DNA of 64,000 bases from an uncultured Eubacterium sp. Lineage in GTDB: Bacteria > Bacillota > Clostridia > Lachnospirales > Lachnospiraceae. A program made the position numbers and the translations under genes. Positions within the stretch are counted from its first letter, which is position 1. Each line of letters opens with the position of its first letter. Below, one piece after another: positions 54,017 through 63,800 of this stretch. The DNA is taken from contig CAJUHV010000005.1 in NCBI GenBank assembly GCA_910586445.1, positions 33,525 through 97,524 on the forward strand, in the 5' to 3' direction. Under the pieces are notes generated by a model. That model was given only the letters and a program-made list of their open reading frames with translations, had not been told where the DNA came from and ran no database searches.

Positions 54017-54547
54017 ATGATCCAGTATCGTGCATTAGACTTAGAAGAAATAGAACGGGATTTATTCCGGGATTTTATCCGCCGCCAGAAAGTAACCGAC
54101 TGCTGGCGGAAAGAAAATACGTCATGGGTAATTAAAAGCGACCCATTTATTGATGACTGGTCCGAAAACGACTACCAGACATTGACTGACTGTCTGAAAA
54201 ACACAGTATCGGCCGGAGGATTCGTCTATGCTGCCTTTTCTGACGGCAGGCTCAAGGGATTTGTATCCGTAGAGCCGGAAATATTTGAAGACAGCCAGAA
54301 ATATATGGATCTGTCAAGCATCCACGTATCCGAAGACCAGCGCGGCCATGGAATCGGCAGGTCGCTTTTTGGCGCCGCTAAAGAATGGGCGAAAAGCCGC
54401 GGCGCTAAAAAACTGTATATTTCTGCACACTCGGCAGTAGAAAGCCAGTCATTCTATCAGGCTATGGGCTGCTGCGAGGCACAGGTGTATAACCAGAAGC
54501 ATGTAGAAGCAGAGCCGTATGACTGCCAGCTGGAATGCAGGCTGTAA
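54017..54547 (+). CDS. GNAT-family N-acetyltransferase
   Basis: This 176-residue protein has the acetyl-CoA-binding core of the GNAT fold: LKGFVSVEPEIF, the beta-strand LSSIHVSEDQRGHGIGRSLFGAAKEWAK with the Q/RxxGxG/A loop, and LYISAHSAVESQSFYQAMGC. The acceptor substrate cannot be predicted. The ATG at 54017 has AGGAGGG at 8 nt; an in-frame ATG eight codons upstream lies before that site. It stands alone. Confidence 0.9.
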   Translation: MIQYRALDLEEIERDLFRDFIRRQKVTDCWRKENTSWVIKSDPFIDDWSENDYQTLTDCLKNTVSAGGFVYAAFSDGRLKGFVSVEPEIFEDSQKYMDLSSIHVSEDQRGHGIGRSLFGAAKEWAKSRGAKKLYISAHSAVESQSFYQAMGCCEAQVYNQKHVEAEPYDCQLECRL

Positions 54548-54550
54548 CTG

Positions 54551-54570
54551 CTAGAGCGTGTCCTAAAAAT
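54551..54570. repeat. Short dispersed motif, copy 2
   Basis: CTAGAGCGTGTCCTAAAAAT is the partner of the 30583-30602 motif and lies 30 nt before palindromic repeat copy 2. Proximity suggests it may be one end of the same element. Confidence 0.5.
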
Positions 54571-54600
54571 GCTTTCCGTGAGATGTGCTTCACACTTGGT

Positions 54601-54688
54601 ACCCAACGGGCATGATATAGATATAGAGAATTTAATCAGCATAGCAGGCTATGCTGATTAAATTTGGAATGAATTCTCAGCATCTTCC
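54601..54688. repeat. Palindromic intergenic repeat element, copy 2
   Basis: ACCCAACGGGCATGATAT (54601-54618) is followed by a perfect 17-bp hairpin: arms AATTTAATCAGCATAGC (54629-54645) and 54648-54664, with a 2-nt loop. GGAATGAATTCTCAGCATCTT follows, matching the GGGATGAAATATCCGCGGCATCTT end of copy 1 at 4642-4665. Both copies lie between convergent genes. Confidence 0.8.
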
Positions 54689-54760
54689 TAGACATTACAG
54701 CTGCAGCTTATTCTTTCATATCTTATTGTTTCATATCACATTCTTTCATATCTTATGGCA

Positions 54761-55750
54761 TTATTTTATATAATTTGACACATTCTGCGGATCTACTTTC
54801 TCAAAATCAATATAGACATGCCTGCCGTCCGGCGCGATTTCCTCCAGTTCTTTTGTACTCCTGCCCTCTGCCAGTGCAATTGCCATTTCTATCGCTGCCT
54901 CGCCCTGTCCAGCCCCCGGCTGATAGACCGTAAATGCCATGCTGCCTTCCTCTATGGCTGCACATCCATCTGCTGTCGCATCAACGCCCAGAATCGGAAG
55001 TGAGCCGAGATCTATGCCGGCATTTTTACATGCCTCGACTATGCCCAGCGCCATTGAATCGTTGTTGCAGATCACACAGTCTACAGGCATGCCTGTACGC
55101 AGGAATGTGCTGAAGATCTCCTGTGATTTTTCGGTACTCCAGTCCGCATTGTCTTCAAATACATAATTTATTTTTTTCCCGCTCTCTTCAAAAGCTTTTT
55201 TCGCTCCGGCTGTCCTGCCGTTTGTAGCCGAATGGCCTTTCGGCCCTTTGATCAGCGCTACATTTATCTCCTGCCTGCCGGAAAGTGCCCCCAGCACATA
55301 CTCTGCCTGAAACTGCCCAGCAACCTGCTCATCGGAGCCTACAAACATATATTTTCCTGTAGAAAGATGCTTGTCTTCCGGGCAGCTGTTAAAAAATACA
55401 ATCGGTATATCGCCCGCACTCATTTTAAGCTGCACTGCTGTATCCCTGGCAACGGCACTGCATAAAATAACGTCGTATTTTTCAGCCTCAGCCTTTTTAA
55501 TCTGCTCTACCTGCTCCTCAATCGAGCCATGGGCATCTGCCACATCCATCTGTATGCCTTCTTCAGCCGCTTTTGCCTGTGCGGCATCTACAATTGTCTG
55601 TCGAAATGCATCAATCGAATTTACCGTCATAAATATGCGCAGGTCTTTCTTTCCTGCCGCTGCACCCTTTCCACAGCCGGACAAAAAACAGGCAGACAAG
55701 ACCGCCAGCACCATTAACAGCATACTTTCTTTTACGAATTCATTTTTCAT
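54761..55750 (-). CDS. Sugar-binding lipoprotein (periplasmic-binding-protein type 1)
   Basis: This 329-residue protein begins with a lipoprotein signal ([16 protein letters not shown]), so it is tethered outside the membrane. The remainder is a two-lobed type 1 sugar-binding fold: [55 protein letters not shown] and [15 protein letters not shown]. No ABC permease or ATPase gene accompanies it. Its ATG overlaps the stop of the MCP gene by 4 nt, so it is translated together with a chemoreceptor and may present a sugar to it. The closest known group is the galactose/ribose binder family; the ligand is unknown. Confidence 0.9.
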   Translation of the reverse strand: MKNEFVKESMLLMVLAVLSACFLSGCGKGAAAGKKDLRIFMTVNSIDAFRQTIVDAAQAKAAEEGIQMDVADAHGSIEEQVEQIKKAEAEKYDVILCSAVARDTAVQLKMSAGDIPIVFFNSCPEDKHLSTGKYMFVGSDEQVAGQFQAEYVLGALSGRQEINVALIKGPKGHSATNGRTAGAKKAFEESGKKINYVFEDNADWSTEKSQEIFSTFLRTGMPVDCVICNNDSMALGIVEACKNAGIDLGSLPILGVDATADGCAAIEEGSMAFTVYQPGAGQGEAAIEMAIALAEGRSTKELEEIAPDGRHVYIDFEKVDPQNVSNYIK

Positions 55751-57795
55751 TGCACGCCTGCCTCCTTTTTGGTTTTAAATCTGGCAACCTGCCCATACAG
55801 CTCCTCTGCTGACGACTTCAGCTCTTTTGCACCTTCTGAAACGCCCTCGCTGTTGCCGGTAATGCTGTCTACCTGTGTCACCATTGTCTCTGAGGCAGAT
55901 AATATTTCCTGTGCACTTGCTGCCTGCTCCTGTGAGATTGCGGCAGCATTTGTAGCTACGTTATCCACCTCACCGACTTTTACAAGCATCTCCTGTACCA
56001 GTCCGCTTACATCATCGATATTATTAAAGATCTTGTCAAAGGTCGCTAAAGCGCCTTCTACCAGCCGGCTGCTGTCGTTAATATTTTCTACACTTTCTTC
56101 TGTCTGTGTGATGGTATCCTTGACTAAGCTGTTGATCTCTTCTACCAGCTTTTCAATATCATGCACAGAATTGGCACTTGTCTGCGCCAGATTTCCGATC
56201 TCTGTAGCGACTACCGCAAAGCCTCTGCCTGCTTCACCTGCCCTGGCCGCTTCGATCGAAGCATTTAAGGACAGCAGGTTCGTCTGGTCTGCAATATCCC
56301 CGATCATGCCTGTAATCTTGGTAATCTCGCCTGAGGCCTTTCCTACCTTGTCAATTGCCTGCTGCAGCTTGCCCATAGATACATTGATATCGTCCATCGC
56401 GCTGCCGACATGCTGCATGTCCGCTTTTCCATGCTTTGACACTTCTACCGTCTGCTGCATCCTGTCATTGACCTGATCGCCGGCCTTCTTTGTATCCGCT
56501 ACAATCATAGCCAGCTCAGAAGCATTTTCTGCAATCTCATTGACAGAGAGCGAAAGCTGCTCCACCGTCTCATTCAGCTCGCGCATAGATATGCCCTGCT
56601 GTCTGGAGGCATCGTACATCTGACCGGAAATCACGTCGCTGTTCCCTGCCTGCTGGTTCAGCTTATCCGATACTTCATGAATTGAGGCGATCATCGCCCG
56701 CATAGATACAATAAATTTTTCTACATGCCGGCTCATAATGCCGATCTCATCGCTGCTTTTCGTCTGCATCGATACGGTAAAGTCTCCGTCAGTCATAGAC
56801 GTGATTACATTTGTGAGCTTCTTCACCGGACGTATCACCATATGTACAACCCGTTCTACCAGCACTGCAAGAATCAGTGCTGAAATCAGGCCGATTACCA
56901 GCATCGATGTCCGCACGGTATCAATATCAGAAAAAATGATTTCTATCGGTATATACGATACCAAAATCCAGTCTGTCCCGTCAATCTGTGCCATTGCAGT
57001 CATATTCTGATCTATTTCCGCCAGCTCGAAGTCCTGCTGTTCTATTTTGGCAGCAACATGATCCATAAACGGATCATTTAACTCGCTCAGTTTTTTTGAA
57101 ATCAATGTATTATCATGATGTGCAATAAATGTGCCGTCTGCACTGACTAAAAAAGCCTGCGCCTGATCCATCTCGATATAGCTGTTTACAATAATGCTGA
57201 TCCGCTGCAGCGTCAGGTCTGCCGAAATGACCTTGACTGTATCCGAGTCGTCATTTAAAATGCCGGAGGCACTGATTACCTCCTCGCCTGCTTCATTCGT
57301 ATATGCGCTTGTAAAGCCCATGTTCCATCTGGTCAGCCCTTCCTTATACCACACAGACTGAACCGGATCTGCCTCTGTCTTTCCAGCACCTGCCGCTGTA
57401 ATAAGCGTGCCGTTTTCATCCGCGATATACAGGCCCTGCGGATAATTGTTATGATAGCCGCAGTAAGCATCTAAAATTCCCTGCAGCTGCTCTTCGTCAG
57501 GGCTTGTCTGCTCGATCATCTGCTTTACCATCTGAAATGCAGACAGATTTTCATTCAGCCATCCCTTGATCTGGCTTGCCTGGCTGCTGATTGATGAGCT
57601 GAGCAGATTCCGGGAATAATTTCTGATAATGCTTCTTGATATGTAGTAAGAAACGCCTACCAGCAGTGTCATAATAAGGATCACGACCGGCAGTATAATG
57701 CCGAGCAGCTTTACCTTAATAGAAATTCCTTTCATTTTTTGTGTTTCCTTCACGCTTTCTTTTTTCCTCGTTCTTTCTCTTTCCTTTTCTTTCAT
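55747..57795 (-). CDS. Methyl-accepting chemotaxis protein with dCache sensor
   Basis: This 682-residue protein has a basic N-terminus ([12 protein letters not shown]), a membrane helix at about residues 28-48 ([19 protein letters not shown]), and a dCache-type extracellular domain ([43 protein letters not shown]). A second helix ([17 protein letters not shown]), HAMP and a cytoplasmic signalling hairpin follow. The tip is [20 protein letters not shown], then [14 protein letters not shown]. The start is uncertain: ATG at 57795, or at 57735 with AAGGA 10 nt upstream. The stop overlaps the binding-protein gene by 4 nt. Confidence 0.93.
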   Translation of the reverse strand: MKEKERERTRKKESVKETQKMKGISIKVKLLGIILPVVILIMTLLVGVSYYISRSIIRNYSRNLLSSSISSQASQIKGWLNENLSAFQMVKQMIEQTSPDEEQLQGILDAYCGYHNNYPQGLYIADENGTLITAAGAGKTEADPVQSVWYKEGLTRWNMGFTSAYTNEAGEEVISASGILNDDSDTVKVISADLTLQRISIIVNSYIEMDQAQAFLVSADGTFIAHHDNTLISKKLSELNDPFMDHVAAKIEQQDFELAEIDQNMTAMAQIDGTDWILVSYIPIEIIFSDIDTVRTSMLVIGLISALILAVLVERVVHMVIRPVKKLTNVITSMTDGDFTVSMQTKSSDEIGIMSRHVEKFIVSMRAMIASIHEVSDKLNQQAGNSDVISGQMYDASRQQGISMRELNETVEQLSLSVNEIAENASELAMIVADTKKAGDQVNDRMQQTVEVSKHGKADMQHVGSAMDDINVSMGKLQQAIDKVGKASGEITKITGMIGDIADQTNLLSLNASIEAARAGEAGRGFAVVATEIGNLAQTSANSVHDIEKLVEEINSLVKDTITQTEESVENINDSSRLVEGALATFDKIFNNIDDVSGLVQEMLVKVGEVDNVATNAAAISQEQAASAQEILSASETMVTQVDSITGNSEGVSEGAKELKSSAEELYGQVARFKTKKEAGVQ

Positions 57796-57813
57796 CCTGC
57801 CACCATTCCTCAT

Positions 57814-58107
57814 TTAAAACAGTCAACGCCGCCGCTGCCCACCAGATCAGCGACGGCCTGTTCACAGGCAGGCTTTCCTGGTCTTTATCAGTGCTGCACT
57901 GCCGGAGCGCATGTTATAAATGCATATTTTTTGTATTTAACTGCTATTCCCATTATACACTTTGCCCAAAACGAAATCAACCATTTTAGACATATTTAGT
58001 CTACTTTTAAAAGCAGCTCTTTCTTTTCATCAATTTTTAAACAGTTTCACCAAAAAACTACATCCACAGCCCTCTCAAAACAGGCCGACCGGCCCTTGTC
58101 CCGGACA
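57814..58107. other. Intergenic region upstream of the MCP
   Basis: There is no gene I can support. The stretch near 57920-58060 is AT-rich and probably contains the MCP promoter. Short GGCC-rich inverted repeats near 58083-58096 are seen without an obvious role. Confidence 0.4.
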
Positions 58108-58150
58108 TGCAGATGCCTGACAGACCACAAGATTCTGTCAGGCATCTGCA
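58108..58150. repeat. 17-bp perfect hairpin after the HPr-like gene
   Basis: Arms TGCAGATGCCTGACAGA (58108-58124) and its complement (58134-58150) enclose a 9-nt loop, 31 nt after the stop of the HPr-like gene. No T-run follows on either strand, so it may stop transcription weakly or stabilise the mRNA end. Confidence 0.7.
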
Positions 58151-58181
58151 GGCAGCTTAGCTTTTCAGCTGCATATACTGA

Positions 58182-58445
58182 TTATGTATTGGCTGTTTCC
58201 CGTTTTGCATCCTCCTTCAAAAAATCGATTAATTTCTGCGCGTCCTCATCGTTTTTAGCGACAAACTCCATCTGCGGCACATCTCCGTTTGCAAACATGC
58301 GCGTCATGGACAGATACTGACTTAACTTGGATTTCATGTTCAAGCAGTCTCCTTCTCCCGTAACCAGCTCCACATTCATCGTGCAGCTGTCGATTACCTC
58401 AAATAACTTCTGTACATGATTGACTTTTTCTACCTTAATATTCAT
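58182..58445 (-). CDS. HPr-like protein lacking the phospho-histidine
   Basis: This 87-residue protein aligns along its length with HPr of the sugar phosphotransferase system, including the NMKSKLSQYLSM segment around regulatory Ser46, and a final helix (DEDAQKLIDFLKED). The GLHARP loop with catalytic His15 is replaced by VNHVQKL, so it cannot take phosphate from enzyme I. It may be a regulatory HPr relative like Crh, which also lacks His15. GGAG 8 nt before the ATG at 58445 fits; a TTG two codons upstream is too close to it. Confidence 0.78.
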   Translation of the reverse strand: MNIKVEKVNHVQKLFEVIDSCTMNVELVTGEGDCLNMKSKLSQYLSMTRMFANGDVPQMEFVAKNDEDAQKLIDFLKEDAKRETANT

Positions 58446-58583
58446 TTCCAAGTCTCCTTTCTGGGCTACGCTTTTCCAATCTCAGTATAGCAAGGGAAAT
58501 GATGTATTTCAAGTAAATTTCTGCCATCATCTGTGAAAAGATTCTAAACTGTTACTGTTCACGGAGTAAACGGCAGCTCTAAA

Positions 58584-59795
58584 CTATAGGTTTGTACGGA
58601 CCAGCTCCGGCTCATAACCGCAGCGTCTTAACGCCTCCATAATCTGGTGCTTGTGCTCTGTGCCAAAGCTCTCCAGCGTAATGCGCAGCTCGACTGCGGC
58701 ATTGCGGTTTGTCGATACAAACTGGTTGTGCTCCAGCTTGATGACATTGCCCTGTTCCTTTGCAATCGTATCTGCCACCTTGCACAGTTCTCCCGGCTTA
58801 TCCGGCAGCAGCACGGACAGCGTAAAAATCCGGTCGCGGAAAATAAGCCCCTGCTGCACGACAGAGCTCATTGTAATCACATCCATATTGCCGCCGCTTA
58901 ATATAGAAACAACACGTTTTCCCTTTACATTCAGATGTTTTAACGCGGCTACTGTAAGCAGGCCCGAGTTTTCCACAACCATTTTATGGTTCTCTACCAT
59001 ATCCAAAAATGCTGCGACCAGCTCATCATCCGAAACCGTCAGTATGTCATCCAGATTTTTCTTAATATATGGAAAAATCACCTCTCCAGGCGTCTTTACC
59101 GCCGTGCCGTCTGCAATCGTGCTGACGCTCTCCAGCGTGACGACTTTTCCTGCTTCAAATGAAGCCTGCATGCAGTTGGCCTGTGCCGGCTCTACGCCGA
59201 TAACCTTGATCTTGGGATTGAGCAGCTTTGCCAGCGTAGATACGCCGGTCGCCAGCCCGCCCCCGCCGATCGGCACAAGGATATATTCGACTAACGGCAG
59301 CTCTTTAAAAATCTCCATAGCGATCGTGCCCTGCCCTGTCGCTACTGCCAGATCGTCAAACGGATGCACAAATGTATAGCCGTGCTCGTTTGCCAGCTCG
59401 TATGCACGTGCACATGCCTCATCATACACATCGCCATAAAGCACAACCCTGGCACCATATCCTTTTGTACGGTTGACCTTAATCAGCGGCGTCGTTGTAG
59501 GCATGACAATCGTAGCGTCAACGCCGTAGCATTTTGCCGCATAAGCCACGCCCTGTGCATGATTTCCTGCTGAAGCGGTAATCAGCCCTTTTTTCCGCTC
59601 TTCTTCAGACAGGGTGCTGATTTTATAATATGCCCCGCGCAGCTTATAAGCGCCTGTATACTGCATATTTTCCGGCTTCAGATAGATTTTATTTCCGGTC
59701 TGGCTGCTTAGAAAATCACTATAGATCAGCTTTGTTTCCTGTATAACCTCTTTTACCTTTTCACTGGCCTCTTCAAACTTATCCAATGTAAGCAT
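58584..59795 (-). CDS. ilvA: Threonine ammonia-lyase with ACT domain
   Basis: This 403-residue PLP enzyme converts threonine to 2-oxobutyrate and ammonia, the first step to isoleucine. The PLP Lys is in GAYKLRGAYY. SAGNHAQGVAYAAK and the phosphate-binding PIGGGGLATG are also present. A C-terminal ACT domain (residues 325-403, LSVLLPDKPGELCKVADTIAK) suits feedback control. With one ACT domain and this length it could be the biosynthetic short form or a TdcB-like catabolic enzyme. AAGGAG precedes the ATG. It follows ftsY by about 50 nt. Confidence 0.93.
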   Translation of the reverse strand: MLTLDKFEEASEKVKEVIQETKLIYSDFLSSQTGNKIYLKPENMQYTGAYKLRGAYYKISTLSEEERKKGLITASAGNHAQGVAYAAKCYGVDATIVMPTTTPLIKVNRTKGYGARVVLYGDVYDEACARAYELANEHGYTFVHPFDDLAVATGQGTIAMEIFKELPLVEYILVPIGGGGLATGVSTLAKLLNPKIKVIGVEPAQANCMQASFEAGKVVTLESVSTIADGTAVKTPGEVIFPYIKKNLDDILTVSDDELVAAFLDMVENHKMVVENSGLLTVAALKHLNVKGKRVVSILSGGNMDVITMSSVVQQGLIFRDRIFTLSVLLPDKPGELCKVADTIAKEQGNVIKLEHNQFVSTNRNAAVELRITLESFGTEHKHQIMEALRRCGYEPELVRTNL

Positions 59796-59848
59796 TTTTA
59801 ACTCCTTCTTTCCGCCTATAAATGCTTTGTAATCCTGCTTATTAATCC

Positions 59849-60802
59849 TTATAGATCGTCCTCTTTGTCCGCTTCATCCCGCTTATCAAACAATGCATTG
59901 ACGAACTGATCCGGGTCGAATTTCTGCAGGTCGTCAATCGTCTCGCCGACCCCGATGTATTTTACCGGTATCATCAGTTCTGACTGAATCGCTACGGCAA
60001 TGCCGCCTTTGGCTGTCCCGTCCATTTTGGTCAGTACGATTCCTGTAATCTCCGTCACCTCAGAAAACTGTTTTGCCTGATTTAACGCATTCTGCCCGGT
60101 TGTCGCATCCAGTACAACCAGCGTCTCACGGTAAGCCTGTGCATATTCCCGTTCCAGAATCCGGTTGATCTTTTTTAATTCTTCCATCAGGTTCTTTTTA
60201 TTATGCAGTCTGCCCGCCGTATCGCATAATAATACATCCGCATTTCTGGCTTTTGCGGCCGCCACGGCATCGTATACGACTGAAGCCGGGTCTGCGCCTT
60301 CCTGTCCGCCGATCATTTCCACGCCGGCGCGGTTTGCCCATTCAGCCAGCTGGTCGCCTGCGGCGGCACGAAATGTATCTGCTGCCGCTATTACTACTTT
60401 TTTGCCCTGATCCTTTAATTTGCCTGCCAGCTTGCCTACCGTAGTCGTCTTTCCGACGCCGTTTACGCCTATAATAAGCACTACCGAGCATTCCTTCTCA
60501 AAGCGGTATGCCGTCTCGCCGACCTCCATCTGCTCGCGGATACTGTTTATTAAAATCTCTTTGCACTGCGCCGGGTCTTTGATATGCTGGTTTTTTACCC
60601 TGTCTTTTAGGTTCCAGATCACGGCCTCGGTCGCTTTTACGCCCAGATCCCCCATAACCAGTATCTCTTCGATTTCGTCATAAAAATCATCATCTATCTT
60701 GGAAAAACCGCTGAATACCGCGTCGATTCCTGCCGCTATATTATTTCTTGTCTTTGCAAGTCCGTCAAACAGACGCTTAAAAAACCCTTTCTTTTCTCCC
60801 AT
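59849..60802 (-). CDS. ftsY: Signal recognition particle receptor FtsY
   Basis: This 317-residue GTPase docks SRP-ribosome complexes at the membrane. It has the NG domain with G1 GVNGVGKTTTVGKLAG, AADTFRAAAGDQLAEWA, G3 LLCDTAGRLHNK and G4 GIVLTKMDGTAKGG. The N-terminus is short (KKGFFKRLFDGLAKTRNNI), as in many Firmicutes. AGGAGG precedes the ATG. It lies 39 nt downstream of smc on the same strand, a pairing conserved in Firmicutes. Confidence 0.97.
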   Translation of the reverse strand: MGEKKGFFKRLFDGLAKTRNNIAAGIDAVFSGFSKIDDDFYDEIEEILVMGDLGVKATEAVIWNLKDRVKNQHIKDPAQCKEILINSIREQMEVGETAYRFEKECSVVLIIGVNGVGKTTTVGKLAGKLKDQGKKVVIAAADTFRAAAGDQLAEWANRAGVEMIGGQEGADPASVVYDAVAAAKARNADVLLCDTAGRLHNKKNLMEELKKINRILEREYAQAYRETLVVLDATTGQNALNQAKQFSEVTEITGIVLTKMDGTAKGGIAVAIQSELMIPVKYIGVGETIDDLQKFDPDQFVNALFDKRDEADKEDDL

Positions 60803-60841
60803 TTGTGTAAATTCCTCCTAAATCTATGGAATGATGCCGCA

Positions 60842-63800
60842 TTATTTCAAATCACTCTCAATAAAGCTGACAGAAACCAGTGTAGATACGCCCTTTTCCT
60901 GCATGGTAATGCCATAGAGCCTGTCCGCTGCCGCCATGGTCCCGCGCCTGTGCGTGATTACGATAAACTGCGTGTTTTTTGTCAGCTTATGTAAATACTT
61001 CGCAAACCGGTTTACGTTGCTGTCATCCAGTGCCGCTTCGATCTCATCCAGCAGGCAGAACGGCGACGGTTTTAGGTTCTGTATCGCAAAAAGCAGCGCG
61101 ATCGCTGTCAGCGATTTTTCCCCTCCGGATAACTGCATCATATTCTGCAGCTTCTTGCCCGGCGGGTGTGCAATAATGCGTATGCCGCACTCTAAAATCT
61201 CCTCATCCTCTACCAGCTCCAGCGTTCCCCTGCCGCCTCCAAACAGCTGTTTGAAGGCCTTGTCAAATTCACGCTGGATCTCTGCAAATTTTTCCGTAAA
61301 CTGTTTGCGCATGCCTGTATCCAGCTCGTCTATAATGCCAAGCAGCGTCTGTTCTGCCTGGATCAGGTCGTCGTGCTGCGTCTTTAAAAACTCGTACCGC
61401 CCGGATACTTCTTTGTATTCCTCGATTGCATTGACGTTCACATCGCCAAGCCCTCGCAGCGCGTCTTTGGTTTGTGCAATCAGCTGCCTTGTCTTTGAAG
61501 AATCCACATACTGCTCATCCCGGAACGAAAGCGCGTTGTGCGGCGTCAGCTCGTATTCGGTCCACAGGTAATTGGTCTGTGCCTCTTTTGCCTCGTCCAG
61601 CTTTTCCTTCTGGCTGTTTAAGCGGAAGATCTCTTTGTCCAGCATGTTTTTATGCTCGGATAATTCCTCCCGTTTTTCAAAAAACCCCTTCTGCCTGCCT
61701 GACATTTCTTCTTTTTTTGCAATCTTTTCTGATAATTCTTTTTCCAAGCGCTCATTACCTGATACCGACATCTCGATAGTCTGCCTGAGCTTTTGAATTT
61801 CATCCTCTTTGTGCGCTGCATCGGCATCGGCCTGCCTGGCACCGCCTTCCAGCTGCTCCAGCTCCTGGGACAGCTTTTCCTGCTCGCTGTCAATCCTTTT
61901 TAGGTTCTCGGCAATAAATCCCGCCTGCTGCCCAAGACTGGCCTCTTCCAGCTGGACCTTGGATAACTGCCCGGCAGACTCCTGCTCGGCTGCCATATGC
62001 TGCTCCAGGGCAGCCTGTGCAGCGGCTGTTTCTTCATTTATATGCTGCTCCCTTTTGGATATCTCTGCCAGCTGGGCCTCGGTACTGCTTTTGTCGCGGT
62101 TTACCTGCTCCCGCTGCTGCTCGAGCTCTCTTGTTTCTTCTGCCAGAGAGACCGCTGCCCGCTCGCTTTCGTATTTCTGTTCTAAAACACGGTCCAGATT
62201 CAGCTTTGCCGTATTCTGCTCCAGATATGCCTGCTGGGTTTCTTTTTTATTTTCTTCCAGCTCATGACGCAGCAGATCCTGAGCCGAGACAAGCTCACGT
62301 ATGCGGCCCTCAAGCTGTGTCCGCTTATCCGACAGCTCCTCAAGCTGTGTCTTTAATTCTTCCATTTCGCGCTTGCGCCCCAGCAAGTTGCTGCTGTTTC
62401 GGTATGCACCGCCGGAAATAGAGCCTCCCGGACTTAAATGTTCCCCTTCCAGCGTCACGATATGCAGCGAATAGTGAAATTCTCTGGCGAGCACTACCGC
62501 ATGGTCAATATTGTCCACGACAACCGCCCGCCCCAGCAGATAAGACATAATGCCTTCATACTGCGGCCTGGTCTGTACGAGCGTATTTGCCATGCCGATC
62601 ACGCCCTCGCACTGTAAGGCGCGTTCATTGTGGTTCTGCCTGCCGTGTACGCTTGTCAGCGGCAGAAACGTAGCGCGGCCGTACTTATTTTCTTTTAAAA
62701 ACTGCACCATTTTTTTTGCGGTTTCTTCATTATCGGTGACAATATTTTGAATGCTGCCCCCAAGCGCCGTCTCAATCGCCGTCTCGTATTTTTTGTCTAC
62801 CTTCATCAAATCAGCGACTACGCCATGTATGCCGGGCTGTTTTTCTTTCTGCTCCATCACACGGCGTATGCTGTTCCCATAGCCGTCGTAACGTTCGGCA
62901 ATATTGCGCAGCGTCTCGTACCGGGACTGCGCTTTATGATATGCACTTGTCGTCTGCTCCAGCTGCGCACGTGATTCGTCCATCTTCTTCTGTTGCCGCC
63001 GCCTGCTTTCTATGCATTCCTTTTCTTTTAGGCCGAGCCCGGCAATGCGCTGGTCTAATTCCTGCAGTGTTTCCCCATGCTTTGCGATTACGGCCTCCAG
63101 ATCGGCTTCTTCGCTTTTCCTGCGCAGCTTGCGCTGATTCAGCTGTGCGCCGCGGATATTGATCTGCTCAATCATTGTATCGATACGCTGCTGCTGCCCC
63201 TTGATCGTGCCCTTATGGTTTAACAGCTCTATAATCTCATTTTTGCCATGTTCTATCGTCTCACTGCACGCTGCAATGCGCTCTCTTAACTCTTTGATCT
63301 GCCGATCCAGTGCTTTATGCCTGTCGGAAATATCCGCTAACTGCACATCCAGCTCCGCCTTCTGGCCGATGTATTCCTGCTTTTGCAAAAGACGTTCGCT
63401 CTGGTCTGCCTCGATCGCCTCTTTGCGGTTCAGATAATGCTCCTGCGACATATGCGCGGTATGAATCTGTTCTAATAATACATTGATCTCACCTTCCAGC
63501 TGCCCTTTTTTAACAGCCGCGTCATTGATTGCCTCTCTCGTGCCTGTAATCTCTGCCTCTGTCTGCTCTAAGTCCTTCGTCAGCTGCTCATACTCTATAC
63601 GGGTCTGGTCAAACTGGCTGCTTACTTCCTGCAGCTGCTTTTGGGCAATCTGATATTTTTCCTCTATTTCTGCACGCTGCTTTTCGTCGCGCTGCATATC
63701 GATAAAATAAAGGTTGACCTCATAGATCTTTAACTCTTCTTTTTTCTTTAAAAATATTTTTGCTTTCTCGGCCTGACGCTCCAGCGGAACTACCTGACGC

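Noticed and set aside
58108..58150. Intrinsic terminator
   Set aside because: Stem is excellent, but no T-run follows on either strand, so it is listed only as a hairpin.
60936..63437. Several plus-strand frames opposite smc
   Set aside because: Shadows of the coiled-coil coding strand; low-complexity Cys/Ser/Leu translations.
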